64,000 nt of DNA from Bradyrhizobium sp. CER78. GTDB lineage: Bacteria; Pseudomonadota; Alphaproteobacteria; Rhizobiales; Xanthobacteraceae. Made by a program: the position numbers and the translations under genes. The number at the start of each line of letters is the position of its first letter. The stretch's first letter is position 1. Below are positions 8,957 through 17,039 of the stretch, in pieces. The notes under the pieces are model-generated. The model saw only the letters and a list, made by a program, of their open reading frames with translations, had not been told where the DNA came from and made no database searches. The stretch lies in the NCBI RefSeq assembly GCF_029846235.1, contig NZ_JARVWP010000005.1:434001-498000 (forward strand), given 5' to 3'.

Positions 8957-8984
8957 TAGCATTGCTAGATAAATAGCATTGCTA
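8957..8984. promoter_or_regulatory. Two tandem operator boxes between divergent genes
   Basis: TAGCATTGCTA occurs twice, at 8957-8967 and 8974-8984, 17 bp apart start to start. Each box is itself palindromic around its central base, and the first extends to ATCTAGC...GCTAGAT. They lie between the DUF4267 operon and the TetR gene, just upstream of both. The likely ligand is that TetR protein; this is inferred. Confidence 0.75.
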
Positions 8985-9046
8985 AGTTGTCAAGCATCGG
9001 TATATTATTGAAATAGCTGAACCTTCCAGATTCGGGAGATCGAGGA

Positions 9047-9637
9047 TTGGGTACCGCTGAGCGAAAAGGCAGGGACCGGGCTGCGCGCGAGCATCGCATT
9101 GTCGCGGCCGCGCAGGCGATCGCAGAGCGCGAAGGATGGGATGCCGTTACGGTCCGCCGCCTCGCCGACGAGATCGAATACAGCCAGCCCGTCCTCTACT
9201 CACATTTCAAGAACCGGGATGCGATTGTCGCGGCAGTTGCAGTCGAGGGCTTCAAGGAGCTCACGGCTGCACTTCGCGAAGCGGCGAGCGGATCGACAGG
9301 ACGAAACGCACTCAAGAACGTCGCTCAGGCCTATCTCGCCTTTGCGCTGGATCGTCCCGCGCTTTACGACGCCATGTTTGTGCTGCCAACGGATTTGCGG
9401 TTCGCCGAAGCCGGCACCAGACCCGAACTACGGGCCGGTTTCGAAGCACTTGCGGCGGTCGTCACGCCGTTTTGCGTCGAGGTCGCGGACGTGACCGAGA
9501 CTTTTTGGGCAGCCCTTCATGGGGTCGCCACACTCGAACGTTCAGGCAGAATTCGCCCCAGCGCGCGCAATGAGCGCATCGCGCTTGTTGTGCGAGCGAT
9601 CGTCGTTTCAGGAAAGGGCCCGCGTGCTGGCGGCTGA
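9047..9637 (+). CDS. TetR family regulator with WHG-type C-terminal domain
   Basis: A 196-residue regulator. The N-terminal helix-turn-helix reads REHRIVAAAQAIAEREGW and VTVRRLADEIEYSQPVLYSHF, and the C-terminal part has FWAALHGVATLERSG, the signature of the WHG class. The start is a TTG at 9047, preceded by GGGAG and GAGGA; no ATG is in frame nearby. It is divergent from the DUF4267/DoxX-like pair, with two identical operator boxes in between, so it probably represses that operon and possibly itself. Confidence 0.9.
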   Translation: MGTAERKGRDRAAREHRIVAAAQAIAEREGWDAVTVRRLADEIEYSQPVLYSHFKNRDAIVAAVAVEGFKELTAALREAASGSTGRNALKNVAQAYLAFALDRPALYDAMFVLPTDLRFAEAGTRPELRAGFEALAAVVTPFCVEVADVTETFWAALHGVATLERSGRIRPSARNERIALVVRAIVVSGKGPRAGG

Positions 9638-9726
9638 AACCGTTCGCGCGACGGACTGCTTCGGCGCATTGGGATGACGGATGTGCGCTGATGACCCTAC
9701 GCGCTGATCTGCCGCGCCGCGTTCCG

Positions 9727-9927
9727 CTACTTCCTGAACACCTGCTTCGACGCGGCGTCGAACCTGGCGACGGGCCGATCCAACTGCCACAGCTCGATAT
9801 CGTGGTGGTCGACAAGACGGCCGGCCGATGCAATGGCCTGATCGTCATCGGTGCAATCCATGTTGACCACCCCGATGGATCGGCTGTGCGGTCCGACGAT
9901 ATAGGCACGATAGGTCGTCATCTTCAT
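9727..9927 (-). CDS. Small conserved hypothetical protein
   Basis: A 66-residue cytoplasmic protein: MKMTTYRAYIVGPHSRSIGV, then VVNMDCTDDDQAIASAGRLV and DIELWQLDRPVARF. This pattern (YRAYIVG...DLWQ..R) is frequent among small rhizobial proteins of unknown function. An ATG two codons downstream (MTTYRAY) is also possible. No membrane helix or signal peptide is seen. It stands alone between a TetR gene and a response regulator. Confidence 0.75.
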   Translation of the reverse strand: MKMTTYRAYIVGPHSRSIGVVNMDCTDDDQAIASAGRLVDHHDIELWQLDRPVARFDAASKQVFRK

Positions 9928-10061
9928 TCTCCGGCTGCTGCCCGAAGATGAAGCGTGAGGGCGTATGAATTCGAGAAGTATCGCGACGGCATCTTATAAA
10001 GACGGAATAAGCGCCCGCCGCGAACGGGCCACCACACGCGTCAGGTCGTTCGAAACAGCCG

Positions 10062-10445
10062 TCAGGCCGGCGCGCCGTTCTTCAGCAGCTTTGCCACCGC
10101 CGCAACCAGTTCATCGGGCGAGAACGGCTTGTTCAGCAACACGCTGTCGGGCACGCCCCTGGTCGGCCATTCGTCGCCGCCACCGCCGGTGATGTAGAGC
10201 ACCGGGAACGACGGATCGATCTCGCGGGCGCCGCGTGCGACGCGCCAGCCGTCGAGCCGGCCGAGCAGGCGAATGTCGGTGACCAGTGCACTGTACTTGG
10301 TGCGGAACGCCTTCAGTAGCGTCAGGGCTTCCTCGCCCGAGCCTGCGATCGCCGGCTCATAGCCGCCATCCCTCAGGGCGTCCTCCACCATCATCTGAAG
10401 ATCACGATCGTCTTCGATGACGAGAATGATCGGAGCGTCTTGCAA
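10062..10445 (-). CDS. Single-domain response regulator (CheY-like receiver)
   Basis: A 127-residue receiver domain without an output domain. Acidic pocket E11-D12-D13, phosphoacceptor D57 in VTDIRL, T86 in LYITGGGG and K106 in NKPFSPDEL are all present, so it should be phosphorylatable. No histidine kinase is adjacent. It may act as a phosphate shuttle or by protein contact, as in multi-step phosphorelays of alphaproteobacteria. It is monocistronic by spacing: about 115 bp to the next gene on the same strand and 134 bp on the other side. Confidence 0.92.
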   Translation of the reverse strand: MQDAPIILVIEDDRDLQMMVEDALRDGGYEPAIAGSGEEALTLLKAFRTKYSALVTDIRLLGRLDGWRVARGAREIDPSFPVLYITGGGGDEWPTRGVPDSVLLNKPFSPDELVAAVAKLLKNGAPA

Positions 10446-10560
10446 AGCTATCCCCCAGAAATCAGCCGGGTGCGCTCCCGGCTCCGAAGCATATGCAGAA
10501 TAAAAGTGGCTACCGTTTGCACGGTGTCACCCAGTAAAAATACGGGTATCAGACGCGTCC

Positions 10561-11775
10561 CTATTCGTCGGCGAATTCGTCTTCTTCGTTGACCCCCGCC
10601 TTACCCCGCGAGGCCGGCTTTCTGCCGCCAAGCGATCCTGTGACATAAGGTTCGCGCGTTGCATAGGGGCTACGGCCGCCGGCGCGCGCCGCGACCTCTT
10701 CGCCGGAGACAGCGGCGGGCTGGCAGATCAGGCGCCGGCTAGCCCGGCGCATCAGGTCCACATGAATATGGTCGTAATGGTAGACGTTGGATCCCGGCGC
10801 CAGCACCGTGGTGAATTGCTGGCAGGCGGCGGCCTGAACGTCGCGCAGGAAGCCCTGCTCCTCCGGCAGACCCTTCCAGCCATCCTTCACCGAGATGCGG
10901 CGGCCGTCAGACAGCGTGAAGGCCGCGATATCGAGCGCGTTGCCGAAGGCGTGTTCGGAAATATGCGCGTGCGAATTGCCGTTCATGCCGCGGCACGAAT
11001 AGGCCGAGATCTGCTTGATCTCGACGACGCGCGCGCCGAACCAGCGCTGTGCCGCCGGCTGCACGGAATCGGCGAGCCAGCGCTCGAGCACCGAGACGAT
11101 CGGGCACGCCAGCGTCGCCGCTGGCTTCACCGCGACCGGACCGACCGTCCCCACCGGGTTGCCGCTCGACGGACCGAGCCGCGGCGGCGGCGCGTCCTGA
11201 CGCTGCTGCGAATACGGCGCCGGCGAGTAAGGCGCGGCCGCGCCCTCGCGCTGCGGGTTGGACGGCAGGCCAGGATAATAAGGTCGCTCGCCGCTTGCAG
11301 CGGGCGAGCCTTCCGGCGGCAGGTCGATCTCGCCCTGTTGTGGCGGCACGCCGGGCGCCGACAGCGACACCGGTCCGTTCGGCTGGCGACCATAGCTCGG
11401 CTGGCTGACGGCCTGATCGGAATACGGCGCCTGCGCGGGCGGCGGGCTGGGCTGACGATTGATCGGCCAACGCGGCTGGTTGCCGACCGATGCCGGCGGA
11501 CGCAGGCTGTCATCGGCAAATCCGTAAGCCGAGCTGGCTTCGCCGAGGGCTGCAACCTTGAGCGGGAACTCGGCACCGCAGACACCCGGGCCGGAAATCG
11601 GATCGATGCGGACGAGGTCGGGCCCTTCCTTGACCGCGCCTGATTTCAGGCAAGCAGCCTCGGCCTCGGCCCGCCACGGTTCGCGCTCGGCAGTCTGAAA
11701 CAGACCGCGGCCGCAACCAGCAAGCGACACAAGGACAAGGGAGCCGACGAGATACAAACGTACTCCACGCGTCAT
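10561..11775 (-). CDS. Extensin-like C-terminal domain lipoprotein
   Basis: A 404-residue envelope protein. The N-terminus has a hydrophobic run ending in a lipobox (LVSLAGC, Cys at 21), so a lipoprotein is predicted. Residues 95-215 are a Pro/Gln/Ser-rich linker. The C-terminal domain (about 220-350) is extensin-like, with SAYSCRGMNGN, SEHAFGNALDIAAF and YHYDHIHVD. The His/Asp pattern resembles zinc-dependent D-Ala-D-Ala carboxypeptidase-like folds, so a peptidoglycan role is plausible but not shown. A basic/acidic tail follows. The upstream 518 bp hold no gene. Confidence 0.87.
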   Translation of the reverse strand: MTRGVRLYLVGSLVLVSLAGCGRGLFQTAEREPWRAEAEAACLKSGAVKEGPDLVRIDPISGPGVCGAEFPLKVAALGEASSAYGFADDSLRPPASVGNQPRWPINRQPSPPPAQAPYSDQAVSQPSYGRQPNGPVSLSAPGVPPQQGEIDLPPEGSPAASGERPYYPGLPSNPQREGAAAPYSPAPYSQQRQDAPPPRLGPSSGNPVGTVGPVAVKPAATLACPIVSVLERWLADSVQPAAQRWFGARVVEIKQISAYSCRGMNGNSHAHISEHAFGNALDIAAFTLSDGRRISVKDGWKGLPEEQGFLRDVQAAACQQFTTVLAPGSNVYHYDHIHVDLMRRASRRLICQPAAVSGEEVAARAGGRSPYATREPYVTGSLGGRKPASRGKAGVNEEDEFADE

Positions 11776-12293
11776 GGCGCGGAGGTTCTGCGAATTTGAT
11801 TAAAAGACTCTTCAACGCAATCGACGGGATGATTTCAGGCGGTCTTAACCATGCAGTGGAACCCGGCAACGCAACGCGCGCACCCTTGCCACACAGTGCA
11901 TGTAGCGACGGCAACTGACGAACGCGCCGCATCACGCGACGAAGATGCGAGGAGATCTCCTCTAGTGTCGTGAGGGTGAATGCATTGGCATTCGAAATCC
12001 GTGCCGGGTTAAATAGAGGCTCATCTGGAGATAGCAGCTTCTATCACCACAACCGATAGTGGGACGTGAGGGACGGTATCCGGTACTGGTGACACGTACG
12101 TCCAGCGCAATCCCCCGGAATAAATTTGTGGTCGCTTCAACGCCTTGATTCAGCGTCTGTTTGAGCCACGCGCTGCAATGCGGCATCGCGCGGGAACACC
12201 GGGCCGGACAGCACCGCTGACTTTATCGGCCGGGAACCAGTTGCTAGCTTTTGCGTTAATGCGGGCAGCGTTGTGAACCGAGGGAGTTTCCCA
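11776..12293. other. Gene-free region with a 14-bp perfect palindrome
   Basis: 518 bp between the divergent extensin-like and 31-residue protein genes. GAGGAGATCTCCTC at 11949-11962 is a perfect palindrome. GGAATAAATTTGTGGTCGC near 12116 resembles the -35 region of some ECF-type promoters but is 170 bp from the next start. Short reading frames here lack homology that I recognise and look accidental. Confidence 0.45.
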
Positions 12294-12389
12294 ATGGATT
12301 TCGCGAGTCCTCTGCTGAGCAAGCTGAGCATTGTGGCCGCGTACATCGCGTTAGCCTTTGTCGGCGCCATCATTCTCGGCGTGTTCTAG
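12294..12389 (+). CDS. 31-residue single-span membrane protein
   Basis: A small gene from the ATG at 12294 to a TAG at 12387-12389. It encodes MDFASPLLSKLSIVAAY followed by IALAFVGAIILGVF: a short polar start, then one membrane helix that runs to the C-terminus. GAGGGAG lies about 9 bp before the ATG, and a strong hairpin terminator follows 23 bp after the stop. Size, ribosome binding site, membrane helix and terminator together support a real gene. I cannot assign a function; similar mini-proteins often bind and regulate larger membrane proteins. Confidence 0.72.
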   Translation: MDFASPLLSKLSIVAAYIALAFVGAIILGVF

Positions 12390-12412
12390 AACATTCGACA
12401 GGCAGTGAGTTC

Positions 12413-12446
12413 AGCGCCCGGCGGCCGCCCCCGCCGGGCGCTTTGC
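12413..12446 (+). terminator. Rho-independent terminator after the 31-residue gene
   Basis: A perfect 12-bp stem (AGCGCCCGGCGG at 12413-12424 with its complement at 12431-12442), a 6-base loop, and a T-rich tail (TTGCTGTTTTG). Confidence 0.85.
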
Positions 12447-12470
12447 TGTTTTGTCGATGCTAACTCACGC

Positions 12471-12563
12471 GTCATCCTGAGGTGCGAGCGGAGCGATCCT
12501 CGAAGGATGCACGGCCACAGTCGGGCCATGCATCCTTCGAGACGGTGCTACGCGCCTCCTCCC
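12471..12563. repeat. Intergenic palindromic repeat, family A (copy 2)
   Basis: It begins GTCATCCTGAGGTGCGAGCG. CGAAGGATGCA is complemented by TGCATCCTTCG, and CGCCTCCT corresponds to the far arm of the element at 3107-3209. The right end is truncated relative to that copy: the CAGCATGACG end is replaced by CCCGGTTAC. Confidence 0.75.
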
Positions 12564-12588
12564 GGTTACAAATTGGACACTTGCGCAG

Positions 12589-13398
12589 TCAGGAGCGGGG
12601 CTCGAGCCGGAGCTGCCCCTGCGTGATCACCCGCGCCCGCGAATGCGACACGCGGACCCAGTCGGCGCCGGTGCAATAGAAGCGGCCGAGCACGCAGGAT
12701 TCGACGCGCAGCTTGTCCGCGCCCGTCAACGCGATCGTGCCGTAACGAATGCTGCCGCTGTCCCGGCTGTAGACGCCACCGGTCCAGCGCGCGTCCTGCT
12801 TCGGCTTCATGTTGATCAGCACCGCTTCACCGAGATCGCGCGTGGTCCTGTCGAGCGCATACCCGCACAGCGCGTTGCCGCAGAGACGAACGCGCACCAG
12901 GTTGTTGGCTTCGGTCTGCCAGTCGCCGACCGGGCCGTCGTCCGGCTCGTCCGCCTCGCGCGAGACGCGGGTCACCGGCGACGCTGGACGCACGGGCGCT
13001 GCAGGCACCGCGGCCCGAGGCGGAGGCAGAGCTGCGACAACCGGCGGCGGCTGGAGCGTCATCACGTGCGGCGGCGGTGGTGGCGCGGCAGCCGGCGGCG
13101 CCGCCGGAGCGGGCTTGTACACAATGACCGGCGACGGCGCGGGTGGTGCAGCCGGTGGCGGCGGCGGGCTTGCGGCCGGTGTGACGGGGATCGCTGCGGG
13201 TGCGGGCACCGGCTTCAGCGTGCGGCCATTGTCCTCGTCGCGTCTCGATCTATCCGACACCGAGACGCAGGAGAGCGAGCGGCACCGCGTCGAATCGAGA
13301 TGGACGCGGTGACCGCCGATCGAAAACGAGATGCCATCGCCGGCATGGGCGAACGGCGCAATCAGCATCAGCGCGACGAGCAGGCAGGTGCGCTTCAT
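12589..13398 (-). CDS. Secreted DUF2147-type protein with Pro-rich linker (paralogue 1)
   Basis: A 269-residue exported protein. The signal peptide is MKRTCLLVALMLIAPFAHAG. Next comes a short conserved N-terminal segment (ISFSIGGHRVHLDSTRC, then SLSCVSVS), a Pro/Ala-rich linker at about 60-150, and a C-terminal DUF2147-like beta domain (VGDWQTEANNLVRVRLCGNALCGYAL, then LINMKPKQDARWTGGVYSRDSG). The cysteines suggest periplasmic disulphides. DUF2147 proteins are small periplasmic proteins of uncertain function. It lies head to head with a paralogue of the same architecture at 13594-14361. Confidence 0.85.
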   Translation of the reverse strand: MKRTCLLVALMLIAPFAHAGDGISFSIGGHRVHLDSTRCRSLSCVSVSDRSRRDEDNGRTLKPVPAPAAIPVTPAASPPPPPAAPPAPSPVIVYKPAPAAPPAAAPPPPPHVMTLQPPPVVAALPPPRAAVPAAPVRPASPVTRVSREADEPDDGPVGDWQTEANNLVRVRLCGNALCGYALDRTTRDLGEAVLINMKPKQDARWTGGVYSRDSGSIRYGTIALTGADKLRVESCVLGRFYCTGADWVRVSHSRARVITQGQLRLEPRS

Positions 13399-13593
13399 CG
13401 AAACCTCCAGAACATCCGATGACGCTTAAGCAGGCGATGCTCATGGCGCAGTGACCTGCGTCACCGTGGCGATCGCTCGTGACGATCCTTCGGCTGCGTC
13501 CGCCGGCGTGATGCAGATCACAGAAGCTGGCCCTGCGGTCGCGTAGCGTCCGGACCAATCGATCCATCCCCTCCCAACGCCACGGAGACCCAG

Positions 13594-14361
13594 ATGAAGA
13601 AGCTCGTTGCGATCGCCGCGTTGCTGATGGCCACCACGTCAGCGCATGCCGGCGGCACCGGCATCACCTTTGAGATCGACGGCCAGCGCGTCCATGTCGA
13701 GGCGCCGCGCAATTGCAGCGCGCTGTCCTGCATCCGCATCTCGGCGCCGGGCTATAACGGCACGATCGGCGGCATCAGCAAGACTCTCGGCTCGAAGTCC
13801 GACGATGATGACGTCGCCGCGACGAGCTCGCCGCCACCCGCGCCGCCGCAGGCGCCCGCCCCCGCACCGGTTCAGGCCGCCGCGCCGCAGCCGGCCGCGC
13901 CGGTCGCCGCTACTGTCCCGCCGCCTCCTCCGCCCCCTGCGCCACCGGCAAATGTTGCGACGGTGGCCCCCGCGCCGGTCGACGCCGCACCCGCTGCGCC
14001 TGCACCGGCTCCGGTTGCCACACGGCTTCCGCCGCAACCGCAGGCCGCGACAGTTGCCGCAGCGCCGGCAGCGGCACCGACCGGGCCGATCGGCGTCTGG
14101 GCCACCGAGGAGAACAAGGGCAACGTCCGCGTCGAAGCCTGCGGCGCCAATCTCTGCGGCTATTCCGAGAAGAGCAACGAACGCATCCTGATCAACATGA
14201 AGCCCGACGGCAGCAAGTGGAGCGGCCGCATCCACGATCCCGACTCCGGCCGCAACTACGACTCGACGATCGCGATGAAGGGTCCGAATGCGATGCGCGT
14301 GCAGGGCTGCGCCTTCGGCGGCATGTTCTGCGGCGGCCAGACCTGGAAGCGGGTCAGCTAG
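13594..14361 (+). CDS. Secreted DUF2147-type protein with Pro-rich linker (paralogue 2)
   Basis: A 255-residue exported protein: signal peptide MKKLVAIAALLMATTSAHAG, N-terminal segment ITFEIDGQRVHVEAPRNCSA then LSCIRIS, Pro/Ala-rich linker at about 75-160, and a C-terminal DUF2147-like domain (IGVWATEENKGNVRVEACG, then ILINMKPDGSKWSGRIHDPD). Its layout matches the divergent gene at 12589-13398, segment for segment. GGAGA precedes the ATG. The pair probably arose by an inverted duplication and may share the 195-bp promoter region between them. Confidence 0.87.
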   Translation: MKKLVAIAALLMATTSAHAGGTGITFEIDGQRVHVEAPRNCSALSCIRISAPGYNGTIGGISKTLGSKSDDDDVAATSSPPPAPPQAPAPAPVQAAAPQPAAPVAATVPPPPPPPAPPANVATVAPAPVDAAPAAPAPAPVATRLPPQPQAATVAAAPAAAPTGPIGVWATEENKGNVRVEACGANLCGYSEKSNERILINMKPDGSKWSGRIHDPDSGRNYDSTIAMKGPNAMRVQGCAFGGMFCGGQTWKRVS

Positions 14362-14549
14362 CACGTCACATTTTTCGGATCGCCTTGATGTCCGCAGCCG
14401 TGCAAACGGCGAGCGGACATCGGTTGTCTTGCCCGTTCGGCACCTCAGATGACGGTTCGTAGCGGCCCGGCGGTCGCTTCATGTCGATCGCCAGACGAGC
14501 TATAAGCGTCGCAGTGTCGAGGTTGATTTGAACCTGCGGGCGGCTTGCG

Positions 14550-15653
14550 ATGGCGATGACGGCTCTTGAACTCGGTCTCCGCGGCGCGGTGGTCGCGCTG
14601 TTCCTGGTGGTTTGCGCGGTGCTGCTGCTGCGCTACGCGGCGGTGCATCGCGCCGCGCATCTCGGTGCCGCGATGGGCGCAGCCGGCGCGGCCTACGCGA
14701 TTTCCACCGCGCCGTTCTTTCCCGCATCGTCATTCGGCTGGAGCTCTCCGTTCATCGCCTTCGCGATGGGTTCGCCGGTGATCTTCTGGCTGTGGGCGCG
14801 CGCGATGTTCGACGAACGGTTTGCACTGCGGCCCTGGCACGCGGCGGTGTGGACGCTGCTCGCCGGTCTTGGCGTTATCAGCCACAATTGCTGGACGATC
14901 TGGCCCGATCTCGCCGGGCCGTGCGGCCGCGCCCTGGCGCTGGCGACGATCGCCTTCGCCGCGCTCGGCATCGCGCAAATTCCGAAGGGATGGCGCACCG
15001 TCGCGGCGACGGCGCGCGGCCGGATCCTGATCGCGCTGATGATCGGCATCGGCCTGCAGATGATGTTCGCCGCGTCGGCTGGCATCGCCGCAATTCCAAC
15101 CCGGTCGATCAACCTTAGCGCCGCGCTCGCCCTTGCCGCATTCGCGCTGATCGCGATCTGGATGATGCTGTTCGATCCGCCCGAGAGCCAGCCGGCCGTC
15201 GCCGGCGGCGGCAACGGCCAGGCCGCGCGAGAGGCACGCGCGCTCGCGCCTGCCGGCCCGCCGGCATCCAGCCAGGCCGCGCTCAATCGCCTACGGCACC
15301 TGATGGCGACCGAGCGGACCTATCGGCAGGAGGGGCTGACCATCGGCGTGCTCGCGGTCAAGCTCGGCATGCCGGAATACCGGTTGCGCAGCCTGATCAA
15401 TGACGGGCTCGGCCACCGGAACTTCAATGCTTTCCTCAACCGCTATCGGCTCGACGAGGCCAAGGCGGCGCTCGCCGATGCCAGCCAGGCCGAGGTGCCG
15501 GTGCTGACGATTGCGCTCGATGCCGGGTTCCAGTCGCTGGCGCCGTTCAACCGCGCCTTCAAGGCGGACACCGGTCTGACCCCCACCGAGTTTCGCCGCC
15601 AGGCGATGGCCGGGCAAACCGCGGATGCGGTGGAAATCGCCCGGTCGGAGTGA
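14550..15653 (+). CDS. Membrane-bound AraC family transcriptional regulator
   Basis: A 367-residue protein. Residues 5-210 hold about seven hydrophobic helices (for example ALELGLRGAVVALFLVVCAV and INLSAALALAAFALIAIWMM). Residues 245-355 are an AraC-type DNA-binding domain: LTIGVLAVKLGMPEYRLRSLI for the first helix-turn-helix, then VLTIALDAGFQSLAPFNRAF and GLTPTEFRRQAM for the second. DNA binding from the membrane would be a one-component sensing mode, as in other 7-TM AraC regulators. It stands 105 bp ahead of the septation-protein gene on the same strand. The signal is unknown. Confidence 0.9.
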   Translation: MAMTALELGLRGAVVALFLVVCAVLLLRYAAVHRAAHLGAAMGAAGAAYAISTAPFFPASSFGWSSPFIAFAMGSPVIFWLWARAMFDERFALRPWHAAVWTLLAGLGVISHNCWTIWPDLAGPCGRALALATIAFAALGIAQIPKGWRTVAATARGRILIALMIGIGLQMMFAASAGIAAIPTRSINLSAALALAAFALIAIWMMLFDPPESQPAVAGGGNGQAAREARALAPAGPPASSQAALNRLRHLMATERTYRQEGLTIGVLAVKLGMPEYRLRSLINDGLGHRNFNAFLNRYRLDEAKAALADASQAEVPVLTIALDAGFQSLAPFNRAFKADTGLTPTEFRRQAMAGQTADAVEIARSE

Positions 15654-15753
15654 GAATTCGCTCCTCGATTTCAGAAATCGATAGGCTTGCAGCCCCACAA
15701 TCTGCCTAGCTGCGCCGACGCAGGCGCCGCGTCGCGGCAAGGCGTGATCAGGC

Positions 15754-16431
15754 GTGACAAAGGCAAGCGGAGCGCAACGGCCTATGAAGCATTTCCTCAC
15801 CGCGGCAAGGCTGCTGGCCCTCGACCTGGCCTCGACCCTCGTCTTTCTTGTTCTGTTCCTGCTGACGCACAACACGGCGCTCTCGGTCGGCCTCGGCATC
15901 GCGTTCGGCGTCGTGCAGATCGGCCTCCAGATCATGCGCGGCAAGCGGATCGACACCATGGAATGGCTGAGCCTGTTCCTGGTGGTCACCGCGGGCACCG
16001 CGACGCTCCTCACCAATGACCCGCGCTTCGTGCTGTTCAAGCCGAGCGTGATCTACGCCATCGTCGGCGTCGTGATGCTGAAGCCCGGCTGGCTCAACCG
16101 CTATCTGCCCGCGATCGCGCAGAAAGTGGTACCCGATGTCGCCGTCAAGGTCGGCTACGTCTGGTCGGGGCTGATGTTCGTCTCCGCCGCGGTGAACGCC
16201 TTCGTCGCGCTCACCTGCGAGATCACGACCTGGGCCGTTGTGATGCCGATCTTCGGCATCGTCAGCAAGATCGTGGTGTTCCTCGGCGGCTTTGCCGCGC
16301 TCCGCCTCACCGCAAGGCGCCGCATCCGCGCCATGCCCGAAGCCGAGCGCGAAGCCGTGCTCGCGCTCGAGGGGGCTCCGGCGGCCCGCGGTGCCGTAAC
16401 GGCGGATCTCACGCCGTCCGCGAGTGGTTAA
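15754..16431 (+). CDS. Septation protein A (IspZ/YciB family) homologue
   Basis: An inner-membrane protein of up to 225 residues with five or six hydrophobic helices. It carries the family pattern LGIAFGVVQIGLQIMRGKRI, then WLSLFLVVTAGTATLLTNDP, FVLFKPSVIYAIVGVVML, and a long C-terminal tail after the last helix. YciB/IspZ proteins act in cell-envelope organisation at division in enterobacteria. An internal ATG at 15784 (MKHFLTAARLLALDL) gives a 215-residue form and is a good alternative start; the first 10 residues are not hydrophobic. Confidence 0.82.
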   Translation: MTKASGAQRPMKHFLTAARLLALDLASTLVFLVLFLLTHNTALSVGLGIAFGVVQIGLQIMRGKRIDTMEWLSLFLVVTAGTATLLTNDPRFVLFKPSVIYAIVGVVMLKPGWLNRYLPAIAQKVVPDVAVKVGYVWSGLMFVSAAVNAFVALTCEITTWAVVMPIFGIVSKIVVFLGGFAALRLTARRRIRAMPEAEREAVLALEGAPAARGAVTADLTPSASG

Positions 16432-16491
16432 CGAAACAAACCGGCGCACGACGAAACCATTTTGCCGGACGCACGAAGAATCGCTGAAACC
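16431..16491 (+). promoter_or_regulatory. GAAAC-containing upstream box shared with 28981-29041
   Basis: ACGAAACAAACC, then ACGAAACCATTTTG after 8 more bases, then CTGAAAC. The same blocks occur at 28981-29041, 70-135 bp before the L,D-transpeptidase gene; the last two blocks have the same spacing and the first gap is one base different. Here it is 62-122 bp before the ATG at 16553. It is a candidate promoter or regulator site; which protein reads it is unknown. Confidence 0.6.
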
Positions 16492-16552
16492 AAGTCTCCC
16501 TAGTGATGCGTTCGACGACGCGCTGCATCGGCGCGATCACCACAAGGGGGAC

Positions 16553-16882
16553 ATGATGGCTTTCACCGCTTCCGCGCTTCGTCACGGCAAACTGCTGGCG
16601 GCAACCGCGTTTACGCTCGGTCTGTTGACCTCGGCGTCCTATGCCTACACCGATGAGCAGCAGCAGATGTGCACCGGCGATGCGATGAGGCTGTGCGGCT
16701 CGGAAATCCCCGATGTCGATCGCGTCACCGCCTGCATGGTTCGCCAGCGCGCGCTGCTCAGCGACGGCTGCAAGGCCGTATTCCACTACGTGCCGCCCGC
16801 CACCGCCGCGCAGCCCGCGAGCTATTCGCCCGCAGCCAAGCCGGCGAAGCCGCTCAACATCACCCCGCACAAGCGCGGCTGA
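16553..16882 (+). CDS. Small secreted protein with a Cys-rich FGFR/GLG1-type repeat
   Basis: A 109-residue exported protein. The signal peptide runs to about residue 30 (LLAATAFTLGLLTSASYAY). The mature part has one motif C-TGDAMRLC-(x)n-CM-(x)n-C (CTGDAMRLCGSEIP, then RVTACMVRQRALLSDGC). Its Cys spacing and the D..RLC and ACM...LS..C pattern match the Cys-rich GLG1/FGFR1 repeat. A Pro/Ala/Lys-rich tail follows. I start it at 16553, with AAGGGGG just upstream; the next codon is also ATG. Function is unknown; the family assignment rests on Cys pattern only. Confidence 0.75.
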   Translation: MMAFTASALRHGKLLAATAFTLGLLTSASYAYTDEQQQMCTGDAMRLCGSEIPDVDRVTACMVRQRALLSDGCKAVFHYVPPATAAQPASYSPAAKPAKPLNITPHKRG

Positions 16883-16908
16883 TCCAACCCCTTCCCGACC
16901 AACGAATG

Positions 16909-16938
16909 AGCACCGCCTCCCGGAGGGAGCGCGGTGCT
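16909..16938 (+). terminator. Terminator-like hairpin
   Basis: AGCACCGC-CTCCC pairs with GGGAG-CGCGGTGCT, with one bulged C and a 3-base loop. It lies 27 bp after the Cys-rich protein gene. No long T-run follows (TTGATCGTTCC), so it is a weak terminator by sequence. Confidence 0.55.
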
Positions 16939-17039
16939 TGATCGTTCCGGTCCGCCATGACAACAAGGCAGGACCGTTCATTCGGCATTCAGCCTGACGC
17001 GGCTCAATTGCCGGTCCCCAATGCCTCCCCCGGGAATCG

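Noticed and set aside
12116..12160. ECF sigma-type promoter (GGAATAAA...) for the 31-residue gene
   Set aside because: The resemblance is partial and the distance to the start codon is large; kept only as a remark.
11962..12373. Short - strand frames in the 11.8-12.3 kb gap
   Set aside because: No ribosome binding site, no recognisable protein pattern, and they overlap the 31-residue gene or its leader.
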